Below are positions 1 through 11,985 of a DNA stretch of 64,000 bases, one piece after another. The position numbers and the translations under genes are program-made. The DNA is from Gloeophyllum trabeum ATCC 11539 (taxonomy: Eukaryota; Basidiomycota; Agaricomycetes; Gloeophyllales; Gloeophyllaceae): the NCBI RefSeq assembly GCF_000344685.1, contig NW_006920428.1, positions 88,868-152,867 of the forward strand, in the 5' to 3' direction. The first letter of the stretch is position 1, and each line of letters begins with the position of its first letter. The notes below the pieces were generated by a model. That model was not told the DNA's origin. It did no database searches and was given only the letters and a program-made list of their open reading frames with translations.

Positions 1-2658
1 TGCCTGAGTTGCCTCTGGGATGCCACTGATGATCGCTCTATTCATCACCAGGAGTCCGACGAGTTCCTTCCCACATCCTCTTGTGAATATCAAGGCGTCC
101 AATGCAGAGCGCGGCCTAACGAACTACCTGAGCTACGCAATGGCCGAACTACTGACTTGGCAAGGGTAAGTGGGCAGCCTGATATAATCTTAAAATGGTC
201 CTACTATCGCCACCCCAAGCCCCTCGCTTACTCAAGAATTATCTTTATTAGAATAGGTGATATAGTAAATTCCTTCCGAGTAAAGGCCTTAGGCCTGAGG
301 CCCCTCTCGCTGAGATCAGGTCCTGGGATGGCGGACAGATTGAAAGTGCCGTTTACATACTGCCTCAGTCCTTCCTTGGTCCCGAAACCCAGAGACTGGA
401 AGAGCCACATTGGTAAGCTTTCATGCATAGGATGTGGCATGCTATAACATCCTTGATATGTCGTCAGACATCGTAGGATTTTATTTCATGCCTTCCGACA
501 CGCAATATCGACCTCCTTCTGATCTGCTTCAATTCTTGGACGCCGGGCCGCCGCCCGTGTATATAGGGTATGAATGCAGATTTTTTTCTGCCGTCGGAAG
601 TGACTCCTTGTCTCGCTTAGGTTTGGCTCGGTCGTGGTGGACGATCCGGAAGGAATGTCCAGTAAGCGACGATTCGATTCGATCCTCTGCCTCCATTTCA
701 ACTCACCATCTTCGATTCAGATATCATAGTTCAAGCTGTACAGAAGGCAGGGGTCCGGGCTATATTATTCGCGGGCTGGGGAGGACTAGGGGGTCTCTCC
801 AGTTCTCCTAATATCCTCATTTTGGGGAAGGAAAGTAACGTGCCGCATGATTGGCTCTTTACCCGTGTAGCAGCGGTCGTCCATCACGGCGGAGCTGGTA
901 CGACAGCGGCAGGTCTGGCGTGTGGTCGGCCGACCGTTGTTGTTCCATTTTTCGGGGACCAATTATTCTGGGGTGCGCCGTTGTTATTGTGATATCCCTC
1001 CTGAAATCTGACGCTCTCAATCCTAGGGTTGATGGTGAACCGTGCCGGCGCCGGCCCCCCGCCTATACCGCAGAAGGAACTGTCTGTGCAAAACTTGACA
1101 TCCGCAATCCGTTATGCAATGACCCCTGCGGCCACGCAAGCTGCAAAGCGACTTGGAGACCAGATAGGCACTGAAGTCAGTTGGCCCAGAGCTCCTCACC
1201 CGCTGAGGGTTCTTACGTCTATATCATCTAGAGCGGTGTGGAAAGAGGGGTGGAATCATTTTATCGCCACCTACCTCTGTTGAATATGCGGTAAAGCTGT
1301 CTCTTCGTGTCACCCCGGGCTTGCATACGAACTATTCTTCCAGCTGCGATTTGGTCCCGTCCGAGTTAGCCGTATGGTGGTCCACAAAATATGTATGTCC
1401 CAATCCCCTCTCCCAAACCTGGCGCTATTGAGCTTACATATTTCCGACCTAGTGCTTACGATTGAGTGCCCTCGCCGCTCAAGTCTTGGTAGATGCAAAG
1501 CTGCTAAGCTACGATAAACTAGACACGCATAGTATGTCTCCCAAGTCTTTCATTACGTAGTTTATGACATTATTTTTGCAGGACCGAAAGAATACGCAAG
1601 CCAGGCGGATATATCGGATCCTGTGACGGGAGGAGCGAGTGCGATATTCTGGACAATCACGAACTATTACACAGGGATAGCAAAGATCTTCTAGTAAGTC
1701 GTGTTATGCGCGGCCACCAGCTTCGCTGACGCGCCTTCAGCTCTCCTGTCAATGGAGTTATCAAGACAACGACAGCCATTCCCAAAGGTAGCCCGCAGTC
1801 TCACGTTCGTTAACTTGTCTCATCGGCTCACGAATCGACCACAGGGATTGCAGATATCCTGTTCTCAGTACAAGAAGGATTCAGCAATCTACCGAAACTA
1901 TATGGATCTGAAGTTAGGGCGCCGGGTAAAGTGACCAACTTCAAAAGTGGTCTGAAAGAGGGAGGCAAGGTCAGAATACTGTCTATGCAGGTCAGCTCGT
2001 GTCTGATGAATGGTCAGGGCCTCTTCTATGGCTATTACGATGGAATTACCGGCCTTGTCCGAGAACCTCTAGAGGGGGCGAAGAAAGAGGTACCCAACTT
2101 TTCTATCATCTCGAGCGATAATTGCTTATACACTACACACAGGGCGTGGTCGGTGCCATCAAAGGCTCCGCGAGAAGTTGTGCGTTCCCACTCTTCATTT
2201 GATGGCGTAGACTGACCTCGCCTTTCATAGTCGTGAATGTTACCATGCGACCCGCGGCGGGCGCCCTTGGATTGGTTACGCACCCCCTGAATGGTGCATG
2301 GAAGAGCTTACAAGGCTCCTGGGCGCGGAAACAAGACAAACAGCAGGAGACAACCCGCATGGCCCAAGGACTGGCTGCAGTACGCAGCTGCAGTATCGAG
2401 CAGCGCAGGCACATCCTGGGCAGGTTTGTGGAGGCAAGAAAGACTACGGCGGAACGTCGCAAGAAATATGAAGCTGAAGCAAGGGAGACGTTATGTCACG
2501 AATCTCAACCCAAAGCAAATGACTCTGGACCGTCTAAGGTACCGGAACGTACATCTGCCCAATCAAGTCAAGGTAGTGTGGACGAGCTGGACGCTCAGTT
2601 CGAAAGAGACCTGGAGATGGCCAAGCAGCTGTCGTTGGCAGAATCGAGCAGTAGTTGA
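1..2658 (+). CDS. Sterol 3-beta-glucosyltransferase, 5' partial
   Basis: Transfers glucose from UDP-glucose to membrane sterols (GT1 family, Atg26/UGT51 type). The 5' end lies outside the window. Splicing about nine short exons gives the family sequence in order: ERGLTNYLSYAMAELLTWQG near 110-165, FRVKALGLRPLSL near 280, PFTYCLSPSLVPKPRDW near 345, a strand ending PPPVYIG then FGSVVVDDP after the intron at about 570-621, AGWGGLGG near 772, and the nucleotide-sugar signature VHHGGAGTTAAGLACGRP near 875-935 followed by VVVPFFGDQLFWGA. The remainder (1030-2658) matches the family's long C-terminal region (HLPLLNMR near 1270, a VTGGASAIF-like segment near 1630) and ends in a charged tail with a stop at 2658. 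Introns carry GT-AG ends (for example gtaagt after 165). No frameshift or stop was seen in the spliced frame. The next gene, HDAC, converges on it with only 68 bp between stop codons. Confidence 0.85.
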
Positions 2659-2726
2659 AGACAGGGACGAGCTCTACGACGATGTCATACATAAACGAAA
2701 GGACCTAGCATCAGTTATATCACATA

Positions 2727-4728
2727 TTACCCGTCCACATCCACGTCCATTGGAGTTCCTGTTGTCCCTGTACCTGCTGTACCTGTTGGCGTTCCTACAG
2801 CCTCCATTGGTGTTCCTGTAGTTCCAGTCGGAACTATCGATTCGTCGTCACGAACCGATTCTTCGACTTCCACGCCTTTCTGCGCTTCTTCCATTTTGTC
2901 TTCCGTCTCTTCAGGTTCTGGATCTTCTTCTATTCGTCTACGCGCGGCACCTCGTCCTCTACCTCGTCCTCTCCCGCGTCTGGTTCGTGGGGGAGGTACT
3001 GGAGTTGATTCCTCACCGTCTTCATCCCCGGGCTCTCGAGTTACTGCAGCTGTCTGAGCCCCTCTTCCCCTACCTCTGCCTCGCCCACGTCTACCGCCTC
3101 TTGCACGTCTGCCACTTGTGGCACCCCTCGCTGTTCGAACAACTCCATCTTCTCTGTCGTTGTCTCCGTCTCCATCGAACATCTCGTTACGAGCCATGCT
3201 TCTGTCTTCTCGAGTATCCATAAGTTCGTCTTTGAGTTCCTCGGCCAACCACTTCTCAAGATTTGGGGGAAGCTCGTTCATCTGTATACTCGGCGCAGAC
3301 TCGAGATACCGCAGCTTCTGGTCGACCGCGCGCATGATGCGCTGCAGCGACGCCGCCGTGTTCTGATTCTGTACGCGCCCCGTGAGCGGCGGGTGCAGTT
3401 TCCACTGCGAGTCGCGGAACCACGAGTCATACACCGTCGCGGGCAGCTCGTCGGGGAGCTGCTGGCCAACAAGAACACTCGTTTCATACGTCCAGCACCG
3501 GCTGACGTTCTTGACGGTGTACCCGCCGCCGCCGACAACCATGAGTGGCACCTTCTGCATGCGCACGAAGTTCACGCATTCGCCGTGCGCGGCGATGGAG
3601 AGGTTGAATGCGCCGAGGCGGTCGAGACCGAGTGAGTCGGCGCCGCATTGCATGACGATGGCGGATGGCTGGAAACGCTGGCAGACGTTTTCGATGACGT
3701 GCTTGAACAGCGTAGTGTACATGTCGTCTGTGATACCGTCCTGTAGTGGCACGTTTAGACAGAAGTGCTTGCCCACGCCGGCCCCGTTGTCTTCAAGTTT
3801 CCCTGTTCCGGGGAAGAAGTCGCCGGTGTACTTATGGAAAGATACAGTCATGACTCGATTGGTATGGTAGAAGGCATGCTCAACACCGTCCCCGTGGTGA
3901 ATGTCGATGTCGATGTATAACACTCGCGGGAAGTACCTACGGGTGTTGTGTAAGTCATTGCATAAGTCCTGATTAGGAGGATGTACCTGAGCAGCTCCAA
4001 TATACCGAGAACGATGTCGTTGACGTAGCAAAAGCCACTAGCTTCGCCACGTTTCGCATGATGCAGGCCACCAGACCAGTTAATCGCAATATCAGTCGTC
4101 CGCGCACAGAGCTTCCGCGCTGCGGCTAACGAGCCACCGGCTGACATGCGGCAAAACGTGAACATATCTGCGAATATGGGGCAATCCTCGGTGCAATTGA
4201 AACTGTCGATCAGGTGCTTCATTTCCGTTTGGTTCTGTGGCGTTACCCTAGTAGGTGCATCAAGTTTGTATCACACTTGACATTACAGGGCGCACGTGCT
4301 CTCACCTTGATAGAAAGTCGATATATTCTTGATCGTGGTAGGCTTCTAGTTCGGCTCTCGATGCCAGAGGCGGGTTGTAGATGTTGTGTATCTTCTTGTC
4401 CAAGCCGTATCCCATCACCAAGGCATTTGTCAAAGTGAGCCGGTGTGGTTTCATGGGATGATATTGCTAGTCAGCTCTGTGTTAGCGTATAATTTCTGTG
4501 ATGTTTGTACTTGCGTACCCCATAGTGGTGCTCCCCTACACCTTTCGGGAAGTAGTAGGAAACTATCGGAGTTGAGTGAGGCTAAGGAGAGTAAGAGGCT
4601 GTTCTTTCCTACTACATTCGAACACCTACGTTAACGCGTTCTGTTATGGGTTGCGCGTGGCCGTGGACACCTCGATCGTTAAAGTACGGAGAGTCTGAGA
4701 ACGTGTAGGATTGGGTGATCCGAACCAT
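2727..4728 (-). CDS. Class I histone deacetylase, HOS2-like, with RG-rich tail
   Basis: Zn-dependent lysine deacetylase acting on histones in the nucleus, presumably in a SET3/Rpd3-type co-repressor complex. Predicted start is ATG at 4728 (exon 1 [10 protein letters not shown]). Exon 2 contains [15 protein letters not shown], then [17 protein letters not shown]. Catalytic core: [20 protein letters not shown] (His dyad), [17 protein letters not shown] (Asp/His zinc ligands), [30 protein letters not shown] and [14 protein letters not shown] (catalytic Tyr loop). [10 protein letters not shown] before the core resembles HOS2 rather than RPD3. Introns include the short one between LELLR and YFPRV (about 3935-3985). 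The roughly 180-residue tail is unusual: two arginine-glycine tracts (near 3070-3100 and 2945-2985), an acidic stretch, then TGT/PTG-rich repeats ending MDVDVDG. The gene is divergent from PER1 with 495 bp between starts. HDAC identity is very secure; the HOS2 subclass is an inference. Confidence 0.93.
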
Positions 4729-5223
4729 ATTCGGCAATTCAGAAGGATACGCTTGCACGTCCACAGCCACGGAACGGCTGAGGCTGTAGAAGTATTCTTG
4801 AGTGCTGCAGAGTGAAATTAGGTTTTTCCAGCTGAAAGGTTCGTAGAAAAGCGGTCGTGCCGGGGTAGTTCGTGGTGGAAGAGATACAGGTTGGAAGTCC
4901 CGCCACTCGGTGGCTGATCTTCAGTGGTGGGAATATCTTTCGTGCGACGCCTGATTTGTGCGTTTCGCCCATTGTCCTCCCTTCCCAGCGGATCAAGATG
5001 AATCAAATACACTGTGGTATGCAGATTTATATGCGCCACCACATCATGCCTGCGATTCACACTTTCATATTGATGTTCCTATTTTTTCCTAGGCCTGTGT
5101 CTTGCAGTGGGGGTGTAACGCCACAATCGCCTTATGCGGGACGGCAGTTCCCACGATTGCTGTCTAGCGCTACGCGGCTCGAACCACGGCAACGCACACT
5201 GGCAAACGACACGAACGACTACT
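4729..5223. promoter_or_regulatory. Divergent promoter region between HDAC and PER1
   Basis: A 495-bp gap between two outward-facing start codons. It must contain both promoters. I see no convincing TATA box or coding exon; short open frames here have no family resemblance. Confidence 0.5.
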
Positions 5224-6313
5224 ATGAGGGCTGGCGGCGTACAGCGTACGGTCGCTGCGACGTTGCTGTTGTTTTCTTGCGTCCTGCCGGGATGGGCCTC
5301 TTCCGGGGATCGCTCACAGGAATATCAAGCTTGCGTTTCTCTGTGCACTTCGGGCAGTTGCGCGACGTATTCGCCCTCATTGCTTTCGCGTATAACGCGG
5401 TGGACATGCGCCGACGAGTGTAAATATGCTTGCATGCATCAAATAACGAACCGGGACATCACGACAAAAGTCAGGCTGCATCAATATTACGGGAAATGGC
5501 CTTTCTGGCGTTTCGCGGGCATGCAGGAACCTGCATCCGTTCTATTCTCGCTCCTCAATCTCTGGTACCACGTAAAAGGGGCCAGCCGCATTCGAAGATA
5601 TGTCCCAGATGGCCATCCTATGAAGCGGTATTATCTGACATGGGCTGCTGTGAGCGTTAATGCCTGGGTCTGGTCGTCCGTATTCCATACGCGAGGTTAG
5701 CCTTGGGCAGCTCTGGTCAGCTTCCGCCTAGTCTGATGCACTCTCAGATCTGCCGACAACAGAGAAACTCGATTATTTCTCTGCTGCGCTTGCCATCCTA
5801 TACGCAATATACTACACCGTTGTGCGGTTCTTCCACATCTATCCTGCGAAGCCATCGAATCGCCTGACCCTCACCTCTGGGCGTGGCACAATATACTCCA
5901 AAACCTATATCCTATGGTCTGCGCTGTGCATCGCTGTCTATCTGTCGCATGTAGGGTACTTGCTCTCGCTGCCCCGCTTCGACTACACGTACAACATGGT
6001 ATTCAATCTGACCCTGGGTATCCTCCACAACGTCCTATGGCTGCTCTACTCATTGCCATCGTGGATACCTGTCCTGAAAAGATTTCCCCTGCGACCGAGG
6101 TCATACCGACCCGCTTACGCAGGTAAGGCGGCTGCCTTCGTCCTGTTGACGACCCTCGCCACCGCCTTGGAATTGTTCGACTTTTTCCCGTGGTTCAGAA
6201 TAATTGATGCGCACTCGCTATGGCATTTATCCACTGCTCCCATAACGCTGTTCTGGTACGACTTCCTAATCCAGGACGCCCTCGACGAAGGATGGCGAGG
6301 GATGAAAGCATAA
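5224..6313 (+). CDS. PER1: PER1/PGAP3-like GPI-lipid remodelling protein
   Basis: Endoplasmic reticulum membrane protein that removes the sn-2 acyl chain of GPI anchors (Per1/PGAP3 family). The start at 5224 is chosen because it opens directly into a signal peptide (VAATLLLFSCVLPGWAS). A lumenal Cys-rich segment follows (YQACVSLC, WTCADECKYAC), then YYGKWPFWRFAGMQEPASV, which is the family hallmark. Exon 1 ends at VFHTR; the intron is about 5697-5748 (GT to CAG). Exon 2 resumes DLPTTEKLDYFSAALAIL, with several hydrophobic membrane spans and a final HSLWHLSTAPITLFWYDF block with conserved His. Length of about 345 residues is normal for the family. An upstream in-frame ATG at 5134 would add 30 non-hydrophobic residues and is less likely. 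Confidence 0.92.
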
Positions 6314-6458
6314 TTCTCTTTTGGTAGGCGATTTGCTTTAAAATTCTATTGAAGCTCAACTCATTCTCCCTATAGCGCGTACTAATCTTGTTACCTATTA
6401 CATTAACGTTTAATGGATTATGCCCTGCCAATTATCGGCAGTCTGGTTGGGGATGGAC

Positions 6459-7165
6459 TCAATAAAAGTACCCCCTACGCGTGCCTTCCGTTACAAGGAA
6501 TGACACTAGGTGTATCGTTGATCAGTGCTGCCCGGTACGACATGCGAATACTTACCTATGAGGGCGTCAAGTATCTCCAGAGCCTCTGGCACTACATCGA
6601 TCGAAGGTGCCTCGGTGATCGACAATACATACATCCACCTCTGGTACGGCCGAAATACGGCCAGAGGCTTCTCGGATGTCGTCCCCTCTCGCATAAGCTT
6701 GATGCAGATCTCTTTAAGCCCCCCAGATTTCCAGAATATCACAGCACTCACGTGAAGTACTCCGTCCTTTACCGACCACGCATACACCTCTCCATTACTC
6801 CCAGTGAAACTCACTTTCCCATCCCAGGTGCCCCACCTTATCCGTTCAGCCCTCAGCATCCGCTCATGCCTTGGCCAAACTCATACTCACCTATTCCTCT
6901 CAATGTTCTCCATCTTCAACCACTCCTCAACCCTCACCGTCTCGTTCCCCCCCTGGAATCGCACTGCCACCGGCCTCCCATTAGCGTTCTCGAGCTCAGC
7001 GACAAGGTCGTACAGCTGCGTCTTCGCGTTCAGCTTCTGCACCTTCGTCAGGCCGGGGTCCTCCTCCCACGTCTTGACGTCGTAGTAGATCGAGTCGCTC
7101 TCGTTCGAAATGATCACATTCTGCAGGCTCGTAGTCGTGAAGCTGAGTTTCTCGGTCGTCGTCAT
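6459..7165 (-). CDS. DUF6593-domain protein
   Basis: Small basidiomycete family of unknown function. Spliced from three exons: exon 1 from ATG 7165 (MTTTEKLSFTTTSLQNVI) to about 6891, exon 2 about 6849-6554 and exon 3 about 6503-6459. Introns have clean ends (gtgagt...ctgag, gtaagt...cctag). Family signs are the NESDSIYYDVKT strand, a TQLYDLVAELENANGRPVA segment, FTGSNGEVYAWSV, and the C-terminal LEILDALIVSFLVTEGTRR, where the second splice restores the typical hydrophobic strand. About 190 residues, no signal peptide or membrane span. Nothing in the neighbourhood suggests a role. Confidence 0.8.
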
Positions 7166-7600
7166 GTCTGGTGAGGGATGAGCTGAGTGGTTTATTCCCG
7201 AACGAGTACCAGTGCTGCGCAGTTTTATGCCCAAGGCGATGAGAGAAAGTCACGGTAGGAGTTCCATGATATTCCAATGTGAATGGAGTCGAGACTGGCG
7301 GGTGTGGCATCTGTGCGAATGCTGTCTTCCGGGTTCTCTGGACGTCCGGTGCGAGTACGATTGACGGGAAGCCGGTGAGAGGATATTCTCGTGGTTTGTG
7401 ATTCTCCCATGCGCCTGACTATTCTTAGTAAACGCCTGCTGTCCGGTCCCTTGCATACCGGCGACGACTCAGCTAACACAATGTAAGCTACAGTGTTCAC
7501 ATAGAATCCCTCCCATCCTCTAGATTATTATGGATACATTTTGGTGGGCCAATGACAGTGTCCTGGCTACACGGTCATGATAGCTCCACAACAGCGCGAC
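7166..7600. other. Intergenic, no gene seen
   Basis: 435 bp between the DUF6593 start and the PRPP synthetase stop. Short ORFs here are without family resemblance; the region should hold the DUF6593 promoter and the PRPS 3' UTR. Confidence 0.5.
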
Positions 7601-8949
7601 CTAGTATGACCCGATACCAATCCCGTCTGCCCATTCGCCGAACAGCAAGCTTATGCTCTCCCCGTTGTGTGTCCGGCGTATACTCTCGGCGATCGTCGAG
7701 CTGATGTCCATGACGACCAGCTTACTGCATTGCTCTGCATGTTGTGTTTGCGGGACGGTGTTGGTGACCTAAACACGGGAAGTGAGGTAAGGTAAGGTGA
7801 GGTGGTGGACATGCAGTGCGGGGTACGTACAATGAGTTGTTCGAGCGGAAGCGCGTCTATTAGGCTCATCTGCACCTCAGAGAGCAAGCCTAGGGAGGCA
7901 GCCTTGATTACAATTACACGTAACGGAAATGAGGAGACGTACCATGCGATATAAGAGCGTATACTTTTTGCGCGCCGTTTTCCTTCAAGGAACGCGCAGC
8001 CAGCGTCAGAGTTGTACCCGTATCAATCATATCATCCACAAGAATGACGATCTGATACAACTTCAGTATTATTGATCGGTGTTTTGATCAGAGTCGAAAC
8101 ACTCACTCGATCTCGGACATCGCCAACCAACAGCTCCATCCGCTCAGGTGCGTCCGCCGAGTGCCCGTTCCTTTGTCGGTGGATGAGAGCGAACTCAACG
8201 CCAAGCTTGTCTGCAATCGCTGTGACACTTGAATTTGAAAGGTCGCATGGAGCCCTCGGATAAGATGATACGCGGGAGCTCACCGCTTTGCACCTCCAGC
8301 ATCCGGACTGACGATGACCGCATCCTGCCACCCTGCAATGTTCCTCTTGATGTATCCGATCATCATAGGCTCCGAGTACAGATTGTCGACGGGGATATCG
8401 AAGAAGCCCTGGATCTGGCTCGCATGCAGGTCCATGGTGATGACATGGTCGCACCCCGCCACCACCAGCATGTTCGCCACCAGCTTCGCCGTGATCGGTG
8501 CTCTCGACTTATCCTTCTTGTCGTTCCGCGCGTACGGGTAGCAAGGGATAACTGCCGTGATCCGCCGCGCCGACGCCGTCTTGCATGCAGAAATGAGGAT
8601 TAGGAGCTCCATTAAGTTATCATTGACGTCGCTGCAGCCGGACTGGAGGATGAAGACGTCCTCGTCGCGCACGGATTCGAAGATCTTCACGTCGATCTCG
8701 CCGTTGGAGAACTTGCGCACGGTGCAGGGCGTGAGGGGGGTGTTGAGCCTAGTGGGGGAGGCAACTGTGTGAATGACCCGTCCGTGGACAGCTCGAGTGC
8801 ACCGCAAGGTGATGCAGCTCACCGCTCGGCCACCGCTTGGGCGAGCTCGGGGTGACTGTTCCCTGCAGATCGATGAGTACAACGATGAACGCTGCTCAAC
8901 ACGGCGAGCACGCACCCGCTAAGAGTCGGACTGCATTCCCAGGTATCAT
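7601..8949 (-). CDS. Ribose-phosphate pyrophosphokinase (PRPP synthetase)
   Basis: Makes phosphoribosyl pyrophosphate from ribose 5-phosphate and ATP, feeding purine, pyrimidine, His and Trp synthesis in the cytosol. Start ATG 8949 gives the micro N-terminus [12 protein letters not shown], which is joined across an intron to [13 protein letters not shown] and then [17 protein letters not shown]. Further motifs: [37 protein letters not shown] (catalytic flexible-loop Lys/Arg), [28 protein letters not shown], and the PRPP-binding loop [13 protein letters not shown] near 8010-8050. The C-terminal part runs [28 protein letters not shown] and [18 protein letters not shown], ending at GIGIGSY with the stop at 7601. 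About six introns of 50-70 nt. Length is about 325 residues, normal for the family. Apparently intact. Confidence 0.94.
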
Positions 8950-9309
8950 TCTAAAGCCAGAGGGCTGTCACGGCTATTGTGCTGGTAAAGAGAGAATAGA
9001 ACTAGTAGTACAGAGTCAAGAAGACGGCAAAATAGAAAAATCTAGAGTATCACAAGTGAAGGCAGTGGCGGCTTGTAAGGAGGCTGCAAATCGAATTGCG
9101 AAACATTTACCCGGAATTATTTGTCTTGGACAAATAACGGATTTCCATATACGAATATGTCATGGATCTACATGTATGTCATTTCGCAGTCTCGACTGCG
9201 ATGTCAGGATGGACAACATAAGATGCCTGAGGAATTTACTGCAATCGGAGCCATCGCGCTCATATATCCAATTTTGATACTGCTACAGCAGCGAGGAACG
9301 CAGGGTATG
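8950..9309. other. Intergenic, no gene seen
   Basis: 360 bp between PRPS and glutamate 5-kinase. A 146-codon plus-strand ORF crosses it but overlaps PRPS exon 1 and has no recognisable composition, so it is not called. Confidence 0.5.
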
Positions 9310-11419
9310 TTACGGACTCGGAGGCACACGTATTGTAATATTCTCTACCACATACTCCGAGTCCGCATACCCCAGTAATTGGGGCAGATAAGAGCTTTAA
9401 CGCATACGTTAGCAGATAGAAGAGCGCGAAATATTGAGAAGAGCTGACCTATTCAAACCCTTTACCTTGTCGATCTGCGCCGAATTATAATTCGCAAGTC
9501 CCCGCCCGACCTCTTCCACCTCTTCCTCGCTCTTCTCCACAAGCACTACATCCGACTGCGGCACAGGTACCGTGCTCATGTTTAAGTTCTCGAGTGACGA
9601 TACTGACGACGTGATACTCGACGTGGGCAGGATTGTCGGCGTCGTCGGCTGCGTTTCCGTCTCCAGCCGTCCTTGGGCACGCTCAGCCGCCGCCTCGTCC
9701 ACGTTCGCCACACCTTTCTTCCGCCTTACGCAGATCCGCACCGCCTGGCCGCTCGCAAAGGCGCCTTGAACAGCCTGCACGCCCGCGGACAGCAGTCGCC
9801 CGCCCGACTCCCGTTTCGAGAGTACCTGGTGCGCGCCGCGGTCGATAATCACGCTGCCCGACGGCGTGAGGGTGTGTGACGTCCATGCCTTCAGGTCCCT
9901 GAGCGGCGTCGGCGAGGGGAGGAACACGGTATGAGGCGGGCGGGACAGAGGAAGCGAATTGTCTTGGTTCGTGGGCGAGTGATGGACAGGACTCGACCGC
10001 CCGGATCCGGCGGGCGTGGAATGCCCAGAGCGGAGAGAGTTGTTGTATTCGATGATGCTGACCACGGATTGGGGATTTCTGCTCGATGTGATGATTGTCG
10101 TTACGCCGGCTGCTGTGGCTATTTCCGCGGCTATGAGCTTCGTTTCCATACCCCCAGTACCCAGACTTGACCCCAGGGTGCTCGTGCTAACTGCGGATGT
10201 CTGTTTATCTCGAGTCGTGGATTCAAATGACATGAGTGCGCACCCTGTGATCGAATCTGCTGGACAGAAGACACAACATGGATAGGCTTGGCCTGCGGGT
10301 CCTTGCGAGGATTGGAGGTGTAGAGACAGTCGACGTCGGTCAGGAGGAAGAGGTAGTCGGCGTGAATCATGGACGATGTGATGGCAGACAGCGTATCGTT
10401 GTCGCCGAATTTTATTTCCTGAGCAATGGTTCGTTAGGCCGGTACGGAGACCACTGCACACTGGACCGATGTCCTGCCTAGCAGCTTCAAAAACCACCCT
10501 GATATCGCAATCGTCGCGGTAACCAAGTCATACCGCGATAACTCGCTGCAACGATTGCGATATCAAGCGTATGACATGAAATTACCACGTAGGATATTCG
10601 GACTCGAGTGGGACGCTAGATTCTCGAGATGTATACCTACGCTGACGGAGACGGTATCATTCTCGTTGACTACTGGCACAACTCCCAGAGACAGCAGCTC
10701 TTGGAAGGTGTTGACGGCGTTCAAGTATCGTGTCCGCTAGTGCGACATAGAAGTTAGGACGGAAAATTTTGCATTGCAGCGTAGAAAGTTTACGTCGGAG
10801 ATGTCCCCTCTCGTTAGCAAGACTTGCGCAATTGGCTGTCCTAGTTGGCCGAAGAGGTTGTCCCATAGGGCAATTAGGCGCCCCTGGCCTATGGCTGCCA
10901 GTGCCTATAGAGACATGGCCATCAGTCTGACTACATTTGTTTAGATTGAAAGGAGGATGAAGGTCAAGATGCAGTTCCTCCAGGAGTCCACTAGCCCACT
11001 CGTGTCCGAACCACCTCGTGGCCAATCCTCGGAGAACTTAGCCCCCCCCCTACGCTCGTGGGGGCTCTACCAGGCCCACGCGCGTACAATAACTGGATCA
11101 GTCAACTCACCTGTTTCCCCGATAGACTCTTCGGCCGACTCTCCATGTCCATCCGCTGAAGTCCAACCGCGATGGCTCCGGAGCTAACCAAGACGACCTT
11201 GTGACCCTGGGCTCTCAAGTGTACCACCGTCTCGACCAACGCCGACAGTGTCGAAAGCAGTGGTTTGTGTGTTTTCTCATGGACGATCGAAGAAGAGCCT
11301 ATTTAGCACGTAGAATTCAGGATCGTCAAGTTAACCGGTATAGAGATCGTTCTCGAGCGCACTGACCAACCTAGTTTGATGACAACTGTACACGGCGTGC
11401 CATTTCGCGGACGCGCCAT
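9310..11419 (-). CDS. PRO1: Glutamate 5-kinase with PUA domain
   Basis: First step of proline synthesis: ATP-dependent phosphorylation of glutamate to gamma-glutamyl phosphate. Start ATG 11419 ([10 protein letters not shown]) leads through an intron to TVVIKLG then [79 protein letters not shown] and [20 protein letters not shown], which is the amino-acid-kinase fold in order. The PUA domain follows (ILPTPLRD-like [43 protein letters not shown]). The longest open frame stops at 9409, but a GT-AG intron (gtcagc at about 9460 to aaag at about 9398) joins the family's normal end [11 protein letters not shown] and gives a stop at 9310. A serine/proline-rich insert ([15 protein letters not shown] region) lies between the kinase and PUA domains. 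At least five introns. Apparently intact. Confidence 0.92.
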
Positions 11420-11985
11420 TGAAGTAACGAGGAATTAGCTCGCAGCGCTTCATTCACCCTCTGATGACTCGTTCGGTGACAGCCGTTTGCAGTTCGATGT
11501 AGGCTAGTGCATAATTCCGATACAGCATAGGGAAGTCCCCCCTTAGCCCGCTTTTGGAAGTGAACCCTACCCAAACGAGTAGCTGGGGCGCCGCAGCAGT
11601 GGTAAACCACGTGCGAGGACCTTGCCGAATACACGGCAAGGAACTTCGTGCTGTTGACTCCCCGTTGTGCTCGCAGTACTATAACCTAGTAGTTGTAATT
11701 TATCCTGTAGATAATGTACCAGGAGGAGCTACTGAGCTTTGGGACTCCCCGTTGAAAGTAGGAGACAGTCTGAAAAGCTACAGTTCTCTCAGCGTGATTT
11801 TTGATCCCAGTAGGGCTTCTACTGGGCCACATTTAGTGCCTCGACCCCCCCACTTTAAAGGAATTGTGTAGATGAGGTTCTATGCGCTTTTGCGCATTCA
11901 GCGCATACGTTATAGGCAGTATAACCCTCGGTGTAGGGTAGAGGAAGCGTTGAAGAGGTCGAGACTATATACGTGCCGAGATGCC
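11420..11985. other. Intergenic, no gene seen
   Basis: 566 bp with short open frames on both strands, none resembling a known family. Start of the repeat-rich region. Confidence 0.5.

Noticed and set aside
8837..9277. 146-codon plus-strand ORF
   Set aside because: Overlaps PRPS exons 1-2 in antisense and has no protein-like features or family match.
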